In this document: piece by piece, positions 34,789 through 46,869 of the stretch
Numbering within the stretch: position 1 is the stretch's first letter
Layout of the letters: each line of letters starts with the position of its first letter
Source of the DNA: Panax quinquefolius
Taxonomy: Eukaryota; Streptophyta; Magnoliopsida; Apiales; Araliaceae
NCBI GenBank assembly: GCA_020205615.1
Contig: CM035160.1
Coordinates: 148,161,991 to 148,225,990, forward strand
Length of the DNA stretch: 64,000 nt
Direction: 5' to 3'
Position numbers and translations under genes: made by a program
The notes under the pieces: model-generated
The model's input: the letters and a program-made list of their open reading frames with translations, nothing else
Told to the model about the DNA's origin: nothing
Databases searched by the model: none

Positions 34789-37524
34789 TGTGACGCCCCC
34801 AAAATAGGTATACATCACCCATTCTGAGTTGTCAATACATGGTACATAAACAACTACAACTTTTATTATTACAACAGTAAAACTGTGAGTTTGAATACAA
34901 ATATTATCTTCTAGACAATATCTATACTCAAATAAATCCTCATCACATTTATTGATACATTATTTTACAAAAATGGTGAGGACTACTAAACAACTCTCTC
35001 TAGAACCTTCATTCCAAACCCCACTGTATCTCGCTTATATTCTCGCCTCCGAGAAGAAAAATGGAACAAAAGGAAAAGGGTGAGCTCAACTAGCTCAAGA
35101 AAGAATATTATGACTAAGATAATATACAACAAATTATCGTTAGTCTTCAACAGGAAAATCTAATAGAATACAATAGACAACAAAAATTTTAAATCAATAT
35201 TCGCAGTGAAATAATAATTCATTAGAAGAGTTAAGTAGAGAATGCAAACTACTATCTTCTATGTATGAATTTAAAAGTTCATCGCTCATCTTTTATCCTT
35301 GTAACATCAATCAATATACATCCGAATCAAATATTCATCTTTGCACTACAGTGCCAAAGATATTCATCACTGGGTCATGTTCATCTAAACACTGCTCATC
35401 TTGCACTACTACCAAAGATATTCTTCAGAAAATCATTCATCTTTGCACTACGGTGCCAAAGATATTCAATAATATCATCATTTAAGATCGAGGATGATGA
35501 AAAATATTTTTAAGAAACGAATCCAAAGGAAACAAAATGACAAGGATTAAGGATTAAGGATTCGTACTTTGTTTTATCCACGTCCCAAATATACCTAAAA
35601 AATAATCATAGTGGTGTAAAATTCAAGAATGATCAAAACATGGATACAATCAAAGCTAGTATCCGTATAGATATTTTTGGACAAAAAGAAGAAATTTCAT
35701 TTTTCGTGAATAAATAGTGTCAGATACGTGAATAGTGCCGAGATATGTGAATAAGTAATCTCACACACCAAAAGATAGAAATTTCCCAAAAAACATCTTC
35801 ACGCTTCATGAATAGTACTTTTATGAATAGTAACTCGTGAATAAGAACTCATGAATAAGAACTCATGAATAGTAACTCGTGAATAAGAACTCATGAATAA
35901 GAACCCCGACATGAAAAAGTTCCAAATTTGATAAAAGTTCCAACCAATATTTCAAAGATAATGATATTGAAGAAATAATATCATTTGAGAAGAAAATAAC
36001 ATCCTTACCTCGAAAGATTAGTACTTCTAAATTTGAATACCGGGTATAGTGTTGAAGGAACTTGTACTGCCTAACAATACTCAAAGTATACTCAAAATAC
36101 TCACAAGAATACGCCGATAATATAGAGAGAGAAACTTCAGCTTACGGTGTGATTTTTAATTCTAACCTAAGCACCTATTTATAGGAAATTGCTTAGAACA
36201 CCAAAGCGTAAAATTTAATAAATTAATATTATAATTTTTCTACAACTTCCTACGATCCAAGAATCTGAACTCAGCCACCCTAACACATGTTAAATGAGTT
36301 TCAAAATGGAAAAAATGTTTTTGTAATTAAAAATATTTTAAACTTCCAAAATCAATTATTTTAACTCAAAACTTCAATAATTCATAATAAATAGCCCTTT
36401 ATCGTAAAATTCGAATCTTGCGTAGTTTTTATAGGAAATTCAATTCTCTACAACTTTACGGAAGAAAGTTTTTCTAAATTCCAAATAGAAATTGACCAAA
36501 TCCACAAACCAAGCGATTTTACGTGCTATAATCAAATTTCACCAATAAATGGGGTCCACCAACATGTTTAACATGTTTTAAACATTTATTGCAACAAAAA
36601 TACTCTTCCTCCTCGTATACTCATATATCCCACATTCGTTGTAAAAATATCACCATTATTATATTATTAACATATAATAATATATTTAAATGAATTATTT
36701 TATCGTAAAAAGATAAAATATCAATTTTCAACAATTGTCACAATAAAATTTTCTCCATCTATATCCACATAAAATCAATATTTTTCTCATCATATGAATC
36801 AATAATTAATTATTCACAAATAATATTACGTAATCACAATATTGAAAACCAGTGCGCCTCTCAGGAGAAAGAGGGGCTTTCCAATAAGAATTTCTTCTTA
36901 TTTGGTACAATAATTAGGTGACCAAACCTCTCCTTGATGTAACTTTCTAGACATTTCTAATAATGTTATCTAATAATATTATTCAGATAATATGAATTAT
37001 TGCTTCGATAATGAAAAATATCGTATAATGACAATTATCAAACAACAAAGAATATAAAATATCAACGCAAAGAATTATCAAATCAATAAAATAAAATATC
37101 GAATAAGAATTATCGTAACCATTATTGAGTAGTGCCTTCACGTAAGAATCAATAATTGTGCAATACTGCAAGTCTTCTTGTGTTTTAACCACCGGGTATT
37201 TTAACAAAGATAATAACGAATAACTACGCCTGCTATTTTTAAACCACTTATATTTGTTGCTTTCTTCATCCAATCGCTTTTTTCATTATGGGGCCCACAC
37301 ATGGGGTCGCTACCGTCGCATTTAATATTCCCCGACAAAGATTTAATATTCCACGACCAAACGAATATTCCTCGACAATAATGAATATTTTATAACCACT
37401 TGCTTATTTTGAAATATTTATGATTTTACCCCTAACTATCCACATTAATCAAATCAACCCTTACTATTTCAAAATAATAAATAGAGAAAATTAAATTTCA
37501 TTAATAATAAGTTGGGGTCTTACA
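34789..37524 (-). repeat. Element D 3' LTR
   Basis: About 2.74 kb. TATA box at 36176-36185 (minus); GAATAAGAACTC / GAATAGTAACTC leader repeats at 35815-35905; three or four minisatellite units at 35330-35470. The CTAGTTGAGCTCACCC motif is at about 35080-35095 (reverse strand). Confidence 0.87.
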
Positions 37525-37537
37525 ACCTCCCTCCTTA
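37525..37537 (-). promoter_or_regulatory. Polypurine tract of element D
   Basis: TAAGGAGGGAGGT on the minus strand, directly before the 3' LTR, with the CGAGGAC hairpin just upstream. Confidence 0.8.
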
Positions 37538-37589
37538 TGAAATTTCGTCCTCGAAATCGACGTGACGACTCGGTGTTTCAAAAGGTGAG

Positions 37590-38000
37590 GATACCTCGCT
37601 TTCATTTTCGCTTTCCAATTTCCGTGTCATTTCCCCTATAGATGATTCTTCCACAAAACTTTAACTTGTGGTATGACCTTTCTTGGCGTAGGACACGCCC
37701 TTCCTATCCAAAATCTTGACAGTTCCTCCTCATACGTTAAGTCTTCGCTATCTCGTCCTGGGTTCTAACTCTATAATGTGGTTCGGTCTTTCACATATTT
37801 ACGAAGCATGATATGTGAAACACATTATGAACACGAGACATACTTAGAGGTAACGCGAGTCTATAAAGCTACATTTCCTACTCCTGGGCCAAGAATTTGA
37901 AATGGACCAATAAATCGTGGATTGAGCTTTTCTCTTCTTCCCAAATCTTGTAACTCCTTCCATGGAGCAACTCGCAATAATACATGATCCCTACACTAAA
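37590..38000 (-). pseudogene. pol (INT C-term, chromodomain): Element D integrase C-terminus with GPY/F module and chromodomain
   Basis: The minus strand carries Tyr-Lys-Ile-Trp-Glu-Glu then the GPY/F region (37930-37880) and Asp-Leu-Thr-Tyr-Glu-Glu at about 37745-37725. In a shifted frame follow Val-Lys-Val-Leu-Trp-Lys-Asn-His (37665-37640) and Met-Lys-Ala-Arg-Tyr-Pro-His-Leu (37615-37590), the chromodomain signature of Tekay elements. Where relatives have Ala-Thr-Trp-Glu this copy reads Met-Thr-Arg-Lys, losing one aromatic residue. Chromodomains guide integration towards marked chromatin. Frameshifted at least twice. Confidence 0.72.
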
Positions 38001-38960
38001 TTCCACGTCCCTTTCGATGAAGATCCGCATAACTCTTTTGTCGATCTTGTGCCGCTTTGTATACGCTTGTCGAATCATTTGGATCTTTTCGGTAGTCATA
38101 CTTACTTAACTCCGGGTCCCAACAATGTTGCTTCACCCACCTCATCCCAACATATTGGAGAGCGACACTTTCGTCCATATAATGCTTCAAATGGAGCCAC
38201 ACCTATACTTGCTTCGATAATCGTTGTTGTAGGAGAATTCCACCAATGGTAAATACTTATCCTAACCGCCTTGAAGTCTAGGACACGTAGTCTTAATAGA
38301 TCTTCAAGAGTTTGAATAGTCCTTTCGATTGTCGTCTGCTTTGAGGATGGTATGCCGAATCAATCGTAAACTCCGCGCCCATAGCTTTTTGCAAGCTAAC
38401 CCAAAATCTTGAAGTGAATCTTGGGTCACGATCCAAACTATGGATACATGCATGCCATGCAACCTCACAATCTCATTCACGTATATACTACCAAGAAGAC
38501 GTTCAGTGAATAAGTCTCCGTGATCGGCAAGAAATGAACAGATTTGGTTAATCTATCAACAATAACCCAAATAGCATTGATGCCCCGAGAAACCGTAGGA
38601 AGACCCGTAACGAAATCCATGGTAATGTGTTCCCACTTCCATTTCGGAATCTCAAGTGGTTGCAACGGACCTTTAGGTACTAGATGCTCCGCTTTTACAC
38701 GCCGACAAGTTAAACATATTGAGATAAACTTTGCAATCTCTCTCTTCATATTGTTCCACCAAAATGTATGTCCGAAGATCACGATACATTTTAGTACTTC
38801 CAGATGGATTGCAAATGGTGTATTGTGTGCCTCCATCATAATCTTGTACTACAAATCGTAGTCGTTAGGAACACAAAGTCTAGAGTGGATTCAAGTATTC
38901 CTTCTTCATCAATTCTCGCCCTAATAGCTCCTTCTTGTACTTTCTTCTTCATACACATCA
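38001..38960 (-). pseudogene. pol (INT): Element D integrase (zinc-binding and catalytic core)
   Basis: The frame 38839-38477 is the cleanest integrase piece in the window. It has Cys-Leu-Thr-Cys of the HHCC domain (about 38720-38700), Pro-Leu-Gln-Pro-Leu-Glu-Ile-Pro, the core start Thr-Met-Asp-Phe-Val-Thr-Gly-Leu-Pro with the first catalytic Asp, and Ile-Val-Asp-Arg-Leu-Thr-Lys-Ser. The second Asp region is near 38430-38415. The part with Asp-Arg-Gln-Lys-Ser-Tyr-Ala-Asp follows at 38060-38005 in two frames. Confidence 0.8.
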
Positions 38961-39099
38961 CCTCCGTGTCGGTGGCTTGAGCAACCTTAACTTTTTCTAT
39001 TAAAGTTGGCTCTATGCGTATACTTGACATTATCGCACTTTCCTTCCGATATGATCTTCTACTCAACGCGTCACTACCACATTCGCTTTTCCAGATGGT

Positions 39100-39430
39100 A
39101 TCAATAGTGTGGTCGTAGTCTTTCAATAGCTCGAGCCAACGTCACGCCAAGCGTGTTGAGTTCTTTTTGAGTGAAGAAATATTTAAGGCTTTTATGGTCC
39201 GAATATATCTCCACTTTCTCCCCATATAGATAGTGCCTCCATATCTTTAAGCAAAACGATCGCACTAACTCTAGATCATGAGTAGGATAATTCCTCTCAT
39301 ACTCTTTAAGTTGTCGCGAGGCATAGGCTATGACTTTCCCATGTTGCATGAGAACACATCCTAACCTTTTGCACAAGCATCATCAGAGATAACAAATCCA
39401 TCCGAACCGGATGGTATTGTTAGAACAGTC
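39100..39430 (-). pseudogene. pol (RH): Element D RNase H
   Basis: The frame 39376-39101 reads through the Leu-Gly-Cys-Val-Leu-Met segment, Tyr-Ala-Ser-Arg-Gln-Leu and Tyr-Pro-Thr-His-Asp-Leu-Glu (catalytic Glu). It continues to Ser-Asp-His-Lys-Ser-Leu-Lys-Tyr-Phe (catalytic Asp). The first Asp-Ala-Ser lies just upstream (39386-39377) in the same domain. It is the best preserved RNase H of the window. Confidence 0.82.
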
Positions 39431-39559
39431 TTAAAATAAGTCTCCTCTTAAGCTCTTGGAAACTCTTCTCGCATTCTTCGCTCCAAACGAATTTTGTATC
39501 CTTTCGAGTTAAATTTGAGTTAATGGAGTAGCGATTTGAGAAAACCTTCCACGAATCTC

Positions 39560-40440
39560 CGATAATAACCCGCTAAGCCCAAAAAGCTACGTGACTCCAA
39601 ATCCGACTTGGTTGCTTCTAACTTCAGATTGCTTCAATCTTCACGGATCAACAGATACTCCATGTTTCGACACCATCGTGCCCAAGGAATGCTACTTCCT
39701 CAAGCCGAACTCGCATTTCTTCAATTTGGCATATAGTTTGTTTTCACGAAGCCTTTGGAGTACCGACTTCAAAACGGTGCTCATGATCTTCACGACTTTT
39801 GGAATATATAAGGATGTCATCAATAAAGACAACAACAAACCGATCCAAATATTCCTTGAATACTCGATTCATCATATCCATGAAAGTCATAGAGCATTAG
39901 TCATCCGAAAGACATGACTAAGAATTCATAATGCCCGTCTCGAGTTCTAAAGGCGCCTTTGGAATATCCTCGATTCTAATCTTCAAATGATGATATCCAA
40001 AACGAAGATCGATTTTTGAAAAGAATTGTACCCCCTTGCAATCGGTCAAACAAGTCATCAATACGAGGTAGAGGATACCTATTCTTGATGGTGACATGAT
40101 TCAATTCCCGATAGTCAATACAAAGTCGCATACTCCCCGCCTTTCTTCTTTACTGAATAAAATAGGAGCACCCCAAGGAGATGTACTAGATTTAATGAAA
40201 CCATGTCCAACAATTCTCACATAGTTGGACCTTTAACTCCTAAAGTTCAATAGGAGCCATTCGATATGGGGTTTTAGAAATGGGCTTTGTACCAGTTTCA
40301 AGATCAATAAAGAATTCAACTTCACGCTCGGGGTGGGACAGGAAGTTCTTCGAGAAATCGTCAGAAAGTCAATAACAACAAGAATATTATTCAAATTTGA
40401 CGTGTCTTTATTCAAATCCATAACATGGGCTAAGAAAGCT
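39560..40440 (-). pseudogene. pol (RT): Element D reverse transcriptase
   Basis: Motifs in mixed frames on the minus strand: the Met-Asp-Leu-Asn-Lys-Asp start at 40421, Ile-Asp-Tyr-Arg near 40115, Arg-Tyr-Pro-Leu-Pro-Arg near 40085-40065, Ser-Phe-Gly-Leu-Thr near 39915, and catalytic Phe-Ile-Asp-Asp at 39826-39815. It is collinear with element C's RT, with different indels, so the two copies complement each other as evidence for a once-intact frame. Confidence 0.8.
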
Positions 40441-40960
40441 TGACATCCGCTTTTTCAATAAACGAATAGCTTTTTGATTAGATATGACAAATGATTGATT
40501 TTAATGGTTTAGTTGCTTGAATTGCATAAACAAAGTTGGTTAGGAATATAAAACTAACAACCTTACGAAAACAATCAATTTTGGCATGATGAGTAGTTAA
40601 CCAATCAATCCATAAAATCACATCAAAAGCAAGTATCTTTAAAGAGATAAGGTCAATGGTAAGGTGATGGTGCCAACTTGAATCAAACAAGATTTATAAA
40701 CAGTTGGATGTGATGAAAGTTTCTCCTAACGGAGTTTCCACAGATAGGTCAAAGTCTAATTTCTCCGAGTCAAGTTTAAACGTTGAGCACATGCAGGAGA
40801 GATAAATGAATGGGTAGCACCCAGATCAAGTAAGGTATAAACTTCGCAAGAATTTATAAATAGCTTACCCGTGATCACCTCGTTTGGGTTCCTCGCATTT
40901 TGGCCATCCACAACAAACACTCTTCCCTAATCGTTGACTTTTGCCTTTTCTCGACAATCT
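40441..40960 (-). pseudogene. pro: Element D protease and linker
   Basis: The active site at 40830-40810 reads Leu-Asp-Leu-Gly-Ala-Thr-His-Ser-Phe-Ile: catalytic Asp kept, Leu in place of the usual Thr/Ser, as in element C. The frame 40690-40478 contains the Asp-Val-Ile-Leu-Trp-Ile-Asp-Trp-Leu end of the retropepsin domain (a Gly-to-Trp change compared with C and E). Confidence 0.75.
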
Positions 40961-40999
40961 TTTGAGTCACCATCCCCAATGAACTAGGTTTCGCTCATC

Positions 41000-42115
41000 G
41001 TATAATCTCGAGCGATATGTCCTTCCTTTCCACAATTATAGCATACCTTGAATCGTTGTGGACATTTGGATCGATATGTCCCTCTTTCCCAAGATTTATA
41101 GCATATAACCGTGGTCGCTTCTCCTCCTTTAGAACCGGTTGTTGTCGTCGCAGACCGCTGCCTTCACATGGTCATTGTTAAATCTCCTCTTTAAAATCTC
41201 CTCCCGACTCGCTTCTTCTATTTTCATGGCCATGATTACCACCAGAGTGGTTACCATTTTTCGTCCGTCTGCTTTTCTCCATTGGTTATCATTATTCTGC
41301 TGATCGCTATCTCGAGTACGATCCTCGGTTGTGGTCCTCAAATTGACTGCGTACTCGTTATCTCGCTTCTAATAATTGAGCCCTGCTTACAACATCTGAA
41401 TAGAGAGAAAATTTATGAGAAATGAGATCTTGACGTATGCCGGGTTTCAAACCTCTAAGAAACATCCGCGTCATACGCTCCCCATTCTCCACCAAATGAG
41501 GTGCAAACTCGATAACTCGCAAACTTTGCCTCGTCTCGAGACACCGCCATGTTGTTCTCGCTCCAATCTAATAAACTCCACTTCCTTCATATGACGAACA
41601 CTTTCGTGAAAGTATTTGTCATTAAACAGCTTCAAACGTCTCCCAAAGACATGCCGAAAAGCTTGGTGGATGGGTACGCTTCACGCACTCCCACCAAGAG
41701 TCCGCCTTCGCCACGGAACATAAAGGTGGCGAATGGAACCTTCGTTCCTCCGTGCATCCCAAGACATCGAATATCTTGGTAATTTGCTTGACCCATGTTT
41801 CCGCCGTGATCGGATTTGGCTTTCCTTAAATTCTGGTGGTCCCAACTCTTTGAATCGCTTGGTCAGATAACCCGTGAATTGCTATCATTTCCTCCTCAGA
41901 TTTTGAACACGAGTCTCCTCGTGCGATTTTGCATGAACTCGCAAAAAGCTTCTAAACATTCCTCGTTCATCATCTCGCTCAGCAGGTGTTGTTCACGGGA
42001 GAGAACATTGCCGACTTGTTGCGACGTTCTCCTCGTTGGTGAGTACATGCGTCTCCACTGGTCTCATTTCCATTGTTAATATTCTCGATCGACATTCTCA
42101 AATCTCGTCCATAAA
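41000..42115 (-). pseudogene. gag: Element D gag
   Basis: Mirrors element C gag. The capsid part (42115-41400, heavily frameshifted) includes the Lys-Ile-Phe-Asp-Val-Leu-Gly region near 41780-41755 and the Phe-Leu-Arg-Gly-Leu-Lys region near 41465-41445. The Asn/Arg-rich linker (frame 41341-41129) follows, then two CCHC knuckles at about 41110-41075 and 41047-41010. The capsid core has no frame over 60 codons. Confidence 0.75.
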
Positions 42116-42263
42116 ACAAGGGTTAATTAAGGAAATCAATATATCACATAATATCCCTATATACTCGACCAACTAACAAATAAGCTTAGGTAGGACACAC
42201 TAGCGAAGGATTTATTCGCTCTCCCTCCTAGTTCTATTCCCCGATCTCCGCCAGAGATCATAT

Positions 42264-42280
42264 CCCTAAGCTCGATACCA
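42264..42280 (-). promoter_or_regulatory. Primer-binding site of element D
   Basis: The minus strand reads TGGTATCGAGCTTAGGG two bases inside the 5' LTR end: initiator tRNA-Met type with the same one-base loss as in element C. Confidence 0.8.
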
Positions 42281-42282
42281 AC

Positions 42283-44992
42283 CGTGACGCCCCAAAATAG
42301 GTATACATCACCCATTCGAGTTGTCAATACATGGTATGTAAACAACTACAACTTTTATTATTACAACAAGAAAAAGCTGTGAGTTTGAATACAAATATAA
42401 TCTTCTGACAATATCTATACTCAAATAAATCCTCATCACATTTATTGATACATTATTTTACAAAAATGGTGAGGACTACTAAACAACTCTCTCTGAACCT
42501 TCATTCCAAACCCCAGACTGCATACTCGCTTATATTCTCGCCTCCTGAGAAGAAAAATGGAACAAAAAGGAAAGAGGGTGAGCTCAACTAGCTCAAGAAA
42601 GAATATTATGACTAAGATAATATACAACAAATTATCGTTAGTCTTCAACAGGAAAAAATCTAATAGAATACAATAGACAACAAATTTTAAATCAATATTC
42701 GCAATGGAAATAATAATTCATTAGAAGAGTTAAGTAGAGAATGCAAACTACTATCTTCTATGTATGAATTTAAAAGTTCATCGCTCATCTTTTATCCCCG
42801 TAACATCAATCAATATACATCTGAATTAAATATTCATCTTTGCACTCAAAGCCAAAGATATTCATCACCGGTCATGTTCATCTAAACACTGCTCATCTTT
42901 CCACTACTACCAAAGATATTCTTCGAAAATCATTCATTTTTGCACTACAGCCAAAGATATTCAATAATATCATCATTTAAGATCGAGGATGATGAAAATA
43001 TTTTTAAGAAAGCGAATCCAAAGAAACAAAATGACAAGGATTAAGGATTAAGGATTCAGACTTTGTTTTATCCACGTCCAAATATACCTTCAAAAATAAT
43101 CATAGTGGTGTAAAATTCAAGAATGATCAAAACATGGATACAATCAAAGCTAGTATCCGAATAGATATTTTGGACAAAAGAAGAAATTTCATTTTTCTAT
43201 GAATAGTCCAGATATCGTGAATAGTGCCGGTATATGTGAATAGTAACTCCACACCAAAAGATAGAAATTTCCCAAAAAACATCTTCACGCTTCTTTCATT
43301 AATAGTACTCGTGAATAAGAACTCGTGAATAGTAACTCATGAATAGTAACTCGTGAATAAGAACTCATGAATAAGAACCTCGACATGAAAAAGTTTCAAA
43401 TTTGATAAAAGTTCCAACCAATATTTCAAAGATAATGATATTGAAGAAATAATATCATTTGAGAAGAAAATAACATCCCTTACCTCGAAAGATTAAGACT
43501 TCTATTTGAATACATGGTATAAGTCTCAAGGAACTTGCACCGTCTAACAATACTCAAAGTATACTCAAAATACTCACAAGAATACGCCGATAATATAGAG
43601 AGAAAAACTTCAGCTTTACGGTGTGATTTTCAATTCTAACCTAAGACCCTATTTATAGAAATTGCTTAACACCAAAGCGAAAAATTTAATAAATTAATAT
43701 TATAATTTTCTACAACTTCCCTACGCATCCAAGAATCAAACTCAACCACCCTAACACATGTTAAATGAGTTTCAAAATGGAAAAACGTTTTTGTAATTAA
43801 AATATTTTAAACTTCCAAAATCAATTATTTGAACTCAAACTTCAATAATTCATAATAAATAGCCCTTTCATCAGAAAATTCGAATCTAGCGAGTTTTTAT
43901 AGGAAATTCAATTCTCTACAACTTTGCGGAAGAAAGTTTTTCCAAATTCCAAATAGAAATTGACCAAAATCCACAACCAAGCGATTTTACAAAGCTATAA
44001 TCAAATTTCACGAATAAATGGGGTCCACCAACATGTTTAACATGTTTTAAACATTTATTGCAACAAAAAATACTCTTCCTCCTCGTATACTCATATATCC
44101 CACATTCGTTGTAAAATATCACCATTATTATATTATTAACATATAATAATATATTTAAATGAATTATTTTATCGTAAAAAGATAAAATATCAATTTTCAA
44201 TAATTGTCACAATAAAATTTTCTCCATCTATATCCACATAAAATCAATATTTTTCTCATCATATATGAATCAATAATTAATTATTCACAAATAATATTAC
44301 GTAATCACAATATTGAAAACCAGGCGCCTTCTGTGAAAGAGGGCTTTCCAATAAGAATTTCTTCATCTTGGCAGCGAATTAGGTGACCAAACCTCTCCTG
44401 TAGAGTAACTTTCTAGACATTGCCAATAATGTTATCTAATAATATTATTCGGATAATATGAATTATTGCTTCGATAATGAAAATATCGTATAATGACAAT
44501 TATTGAAACAACAATGAATATAAAATATCAACGCAAAGAATTATTGAATCAATAAAATAAAATACTTGAGCAAGAATTACGTAACCATTATTAAGTAGTG
44601 CCTTCTTACGTAAGAATCAATAATTGGTGCAATACTGGTATGCCATCGTGTTTTAACCACGGGTATTTTAACAAGATAATTGTGAATAACTACTGTAATT
44701 ATTTTTAAACCACTTATATTTGCTGCTTTCTTCATTCAATCGCTTTTTCGTTATGGGGCCCACACATACGCTGCAATGCTGGTTGTCATTTAATATTCCC
44801 CGACAGATCTGAATATTCCACGACCAAACGAATATTCCTCGACAACAATGAATATTTTATAACCACTTGCTTATTTTGAAATATTTGCGTATTTTACCCC
44901 TAACTATCCACATTAATCAAATCAACCCTTACTATTTCAAAATAATAAATAGAGAAAATTAAATTTCATTAATAATAAGTTGGGGTCTTACA
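42283..44992 (-). repeat. Element D 5' LTR
   Basis: About 2.71 kb, collinear with the 3' LTR. TATA box at 43649-43658 (minus); leader repeats at 43300-43380; minisatellite units at 42835-42965. Confidence 0.87.
43649..43658 (-). promoter_or_regulatory. TATA box of element D 5' LTR
   Basis: CTATAAATAG on the minus strand, followed by the GAAAATCACACCG leader. Confidence 0.7.
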
Positions 44993-45466
44993 ATTTTGGT
45001 CTGTGCATATAAAACTAAATAAAATTGCAAAGCCATCAGAGTTTGTGAATTGGGTCTGGATTTTCTAGATTTGGCCGTGAATTTGGAGTCTCTGATTTGG
45101 GCTAAAGCTCCTGACTTTAGATATCTGTGAAATGATGGTGTCTCTTTCTTTGTTGGTGATGATGACCGATCATCGGAGGGAGACGGAGCGTGGATGAGAA
45201 AGGGTGGAGGAGTAGGAGCGTGGATGTTGTTATGTTCTTATAATTAGTATACAGTTGTTCTAGATGAGTAGAGAGAGAAGAAGTCATGGGGATAACTAAT
45301 CCCTAAATTAAAGAATTTTAATTGCATACTAATTCCCTAAATTAAGGAATTCTAATTGCACTAATATTGTAAATAAATATGAAATTTTATTAATTGTGTA
45401 AATATTTTATAAGTACACTATTGTTGTAATTATTTTTAAAAATGTAATAGAATATGTAATTAACCC
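44993..45466. other. Right end of element H
   Basis: It contains a less AT-rich stretch (45020-45270) without a convincing frame, then the inner TIR part (two adjacent copies of the AATCCCTAAATTAA / AATTCCCTAAATTAA word at 45297 and 45334) and the terminus at 45466. Confidence 0.55.
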
Positions 45467-45784
45467 TAAAAGTAACTTTAAGGTGGTGTATGTTTATCTC
45501 TTACATTATGTTTCTGAGTTTTAAAATGGACAAAAAAGAAAGAAATGGACGGAAAATTTAAGTTTTCTTTTCAATTCTTATGTTTGTGAGCTTTTTAATA
45601 AACGAAAAAAAAATGGATAGAAAACTTGGCAACTTTTTCTGCCAAAGTTTTTCATCCAAAGTTGGCTTGATTTGGACAGAAAAAAATTGGAATAAATAAT
45701 ATTTTTATAATTTTCATATTATCCTTTCAATAAAATAAATTTTAAATTACAACTCAAGTTCCCAATTTGTTTTTAGGGCAACAA

Positions 45785-46869
45785 CCTTTAACAAGCATAT
45801 CTACAATCCATCTCAACTTTATCCGACTTGCCAAAGCACTCTATTAGCGTGCTATACGTAACTACATCATGACTGAAACTCTTCTCTTCCATCTCTCTGA
45901 ACCTCATGTGAGCTTTATCAAGATCACAATTCTTCCCTAGGCAACTGATTAAAGAGTTGTAAGAGATCACATCAGGCTGACAATCACTGTTCTCGAGTTC
46001 TTTAAAAAATTTAATTGTCTCATCAACTTTTCCTGCTTTGCCAAAGTTGGATATCAAGATATTGTAAGTAAATATGTATGGAGAAGGACATCATGTTTCA
46101 TTTTTGGATCCGGTTAGCATGAAGTGAAGCTTACGTTATCGTCTGATATTGACACGCAGCATTTGGTGGAGAGGTTGATATCTCTCGTCATGCGTCAACA
46201 ACATCGATATGATAATAAATCGAACTTTTACTACTGAAATTCACTTCATGCTAACCACTCTCTTCATTTTTTTCATAAAGATCATGAACATGGGATACCT
46301 GCTTTAATTTACCAAGAGCAGAGAACACTGTATTATACATAAAAGTATTAGTATTTAATCCATTTTCAAGTATCTTACTCAGCAATTCTAAAGCCTTTGT
46401 AATCTTATTTGCATTGCATAAACTCTCCAACATGGATAAATATGCCTCCTTATCTCCGTAATCATGCAAGTTCCACATATTGCAGAACAGCCGGTGAGCC
46501 TCACTCGCATGACCCAACTTACTCAACATCTCACAAGATATGCATATTGTGACTTATTCATATACTTTTTTGACATTTCCACAACCTCATCAAGTCTACC
46601 AAGTTGTCCTTCGAATTACATATTGTAAGTGAATTCATTGGGTCGACAATCATTTTTCATCATTTTAGATAAGAGAAGGATTGTCTTGTTAACCATCTGG
46701 CTCTTAGCAAGCACCTGGATCATAGTATTGTAAGCAAATAAATTTGGAGAACAACCGTCCTTTGATAGCATTTCCTAAAAGAGTGTCAGTGCTTTCTCAG
46801 GCTGTCCCAATCTCCCGGTCATTCTATTCAGAATTGTGTATGTATACTCATCAGCCTCACATTGCTTCC
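45785..46869 (-). pseudogene. PPR protein gene fragment (P-class), interrupted
   Basis: The minus strand encodes about eight consecutive 35-residue pentatricopeptide repeats, recognisable by Tyr-Thr-Ile-Leu, Tyr-Asn-Thr-Met-Ile, Tyr-Asn-Ile-Leu-Ile, Tyr-Asn-Ser-Leu-Ile and Tyr-Ser-Thr-Leu-Ile helices at regular spacing. The best frames are 46529-46251 and 46057-45788. It is broken by at least three in-frame stops (near 46777, 46617 and 46085) and by a 157-bp MITE. The repeat wording resembles, from memory, the C-terminal part of the mitochondrial PPR protein ABO5 (At1g51965 type); that identity is not proven. PPR proteins bind organellar RNA. No start codon, targeting peptide or end is present. 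Confidence 0.82.
46106..46262. mobile_element. 157-bp MITE inside the PPR fragment
   Basis: Inverted repeats GGTTAGCATGAAGTGAA (46112-46128) and TTCACTTCATGCTAACC (46240-46256) are perfect over 17 bp. The 9-bp word TTCATTTTT flanks the unit on both sides (46097-46105 and 46263-46271), suggesting a Mutator-type target duplication and six extra, poorly matching bases at each end. It splits a PPR repeat that otherwise reads on across the gap. Confidence 0.68.

Larger units (their letters stand above)
34789..44992 (-). mobile_element. Element D: full-structure Tekay-type Ty3/gypsy chromovirus
   Basis: A 10.2-kb minus-strand element: 5' LTR 44992-42283, primer site 42280-42264, gag, protease, RT, RNase H, integrase with chromodomain, polypurine tract 37537-37525, and 3' LTR 37524-34789. 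LTR ends are TGTAAGACCCC and GGGGGCGTCACA. The flanking 5-mers ATTAC and ATTTT agree only in part, so the target duplication is unsure. The LTRs are very similar to each other. Same lineage as element C, but the interior is 0.6 kb shorter because it lacks C's foreign block. Confidence 0.88.
31956..45466. mobile_element. Element H: Mutator-like long-TIR element, split by a PIF MITE and gypsy element D
   Basis: The left end GGGTTCTTTACATAAATATA (31956) and the right end, reversed from 45466, GGGTTAATTACATATTCTAT are inverted. The arms stay alignable for over 100 bp, sharing TTACAATATTAGTGCAATTA and TTCCTTAATTTAG. The flanking 9-mers are TAGAAATAA and TAAAAGTAA (7 of 9 equal), the duplication length of Mutator-like elements. 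Without its two inserts it would be about 1.9 kb with no transposase, so it is non-autonomous. The right end around 45020-45260 is less AT-rich and could be captured host sequence; I cannot identify it. Confidence 0.62.

Noticed and set aside
34784..44997. Perfect target duplication for element D
   Set aside because: Flanks are ATTAC and ATTTT, equal in only three of five positions, so I do not claim it.
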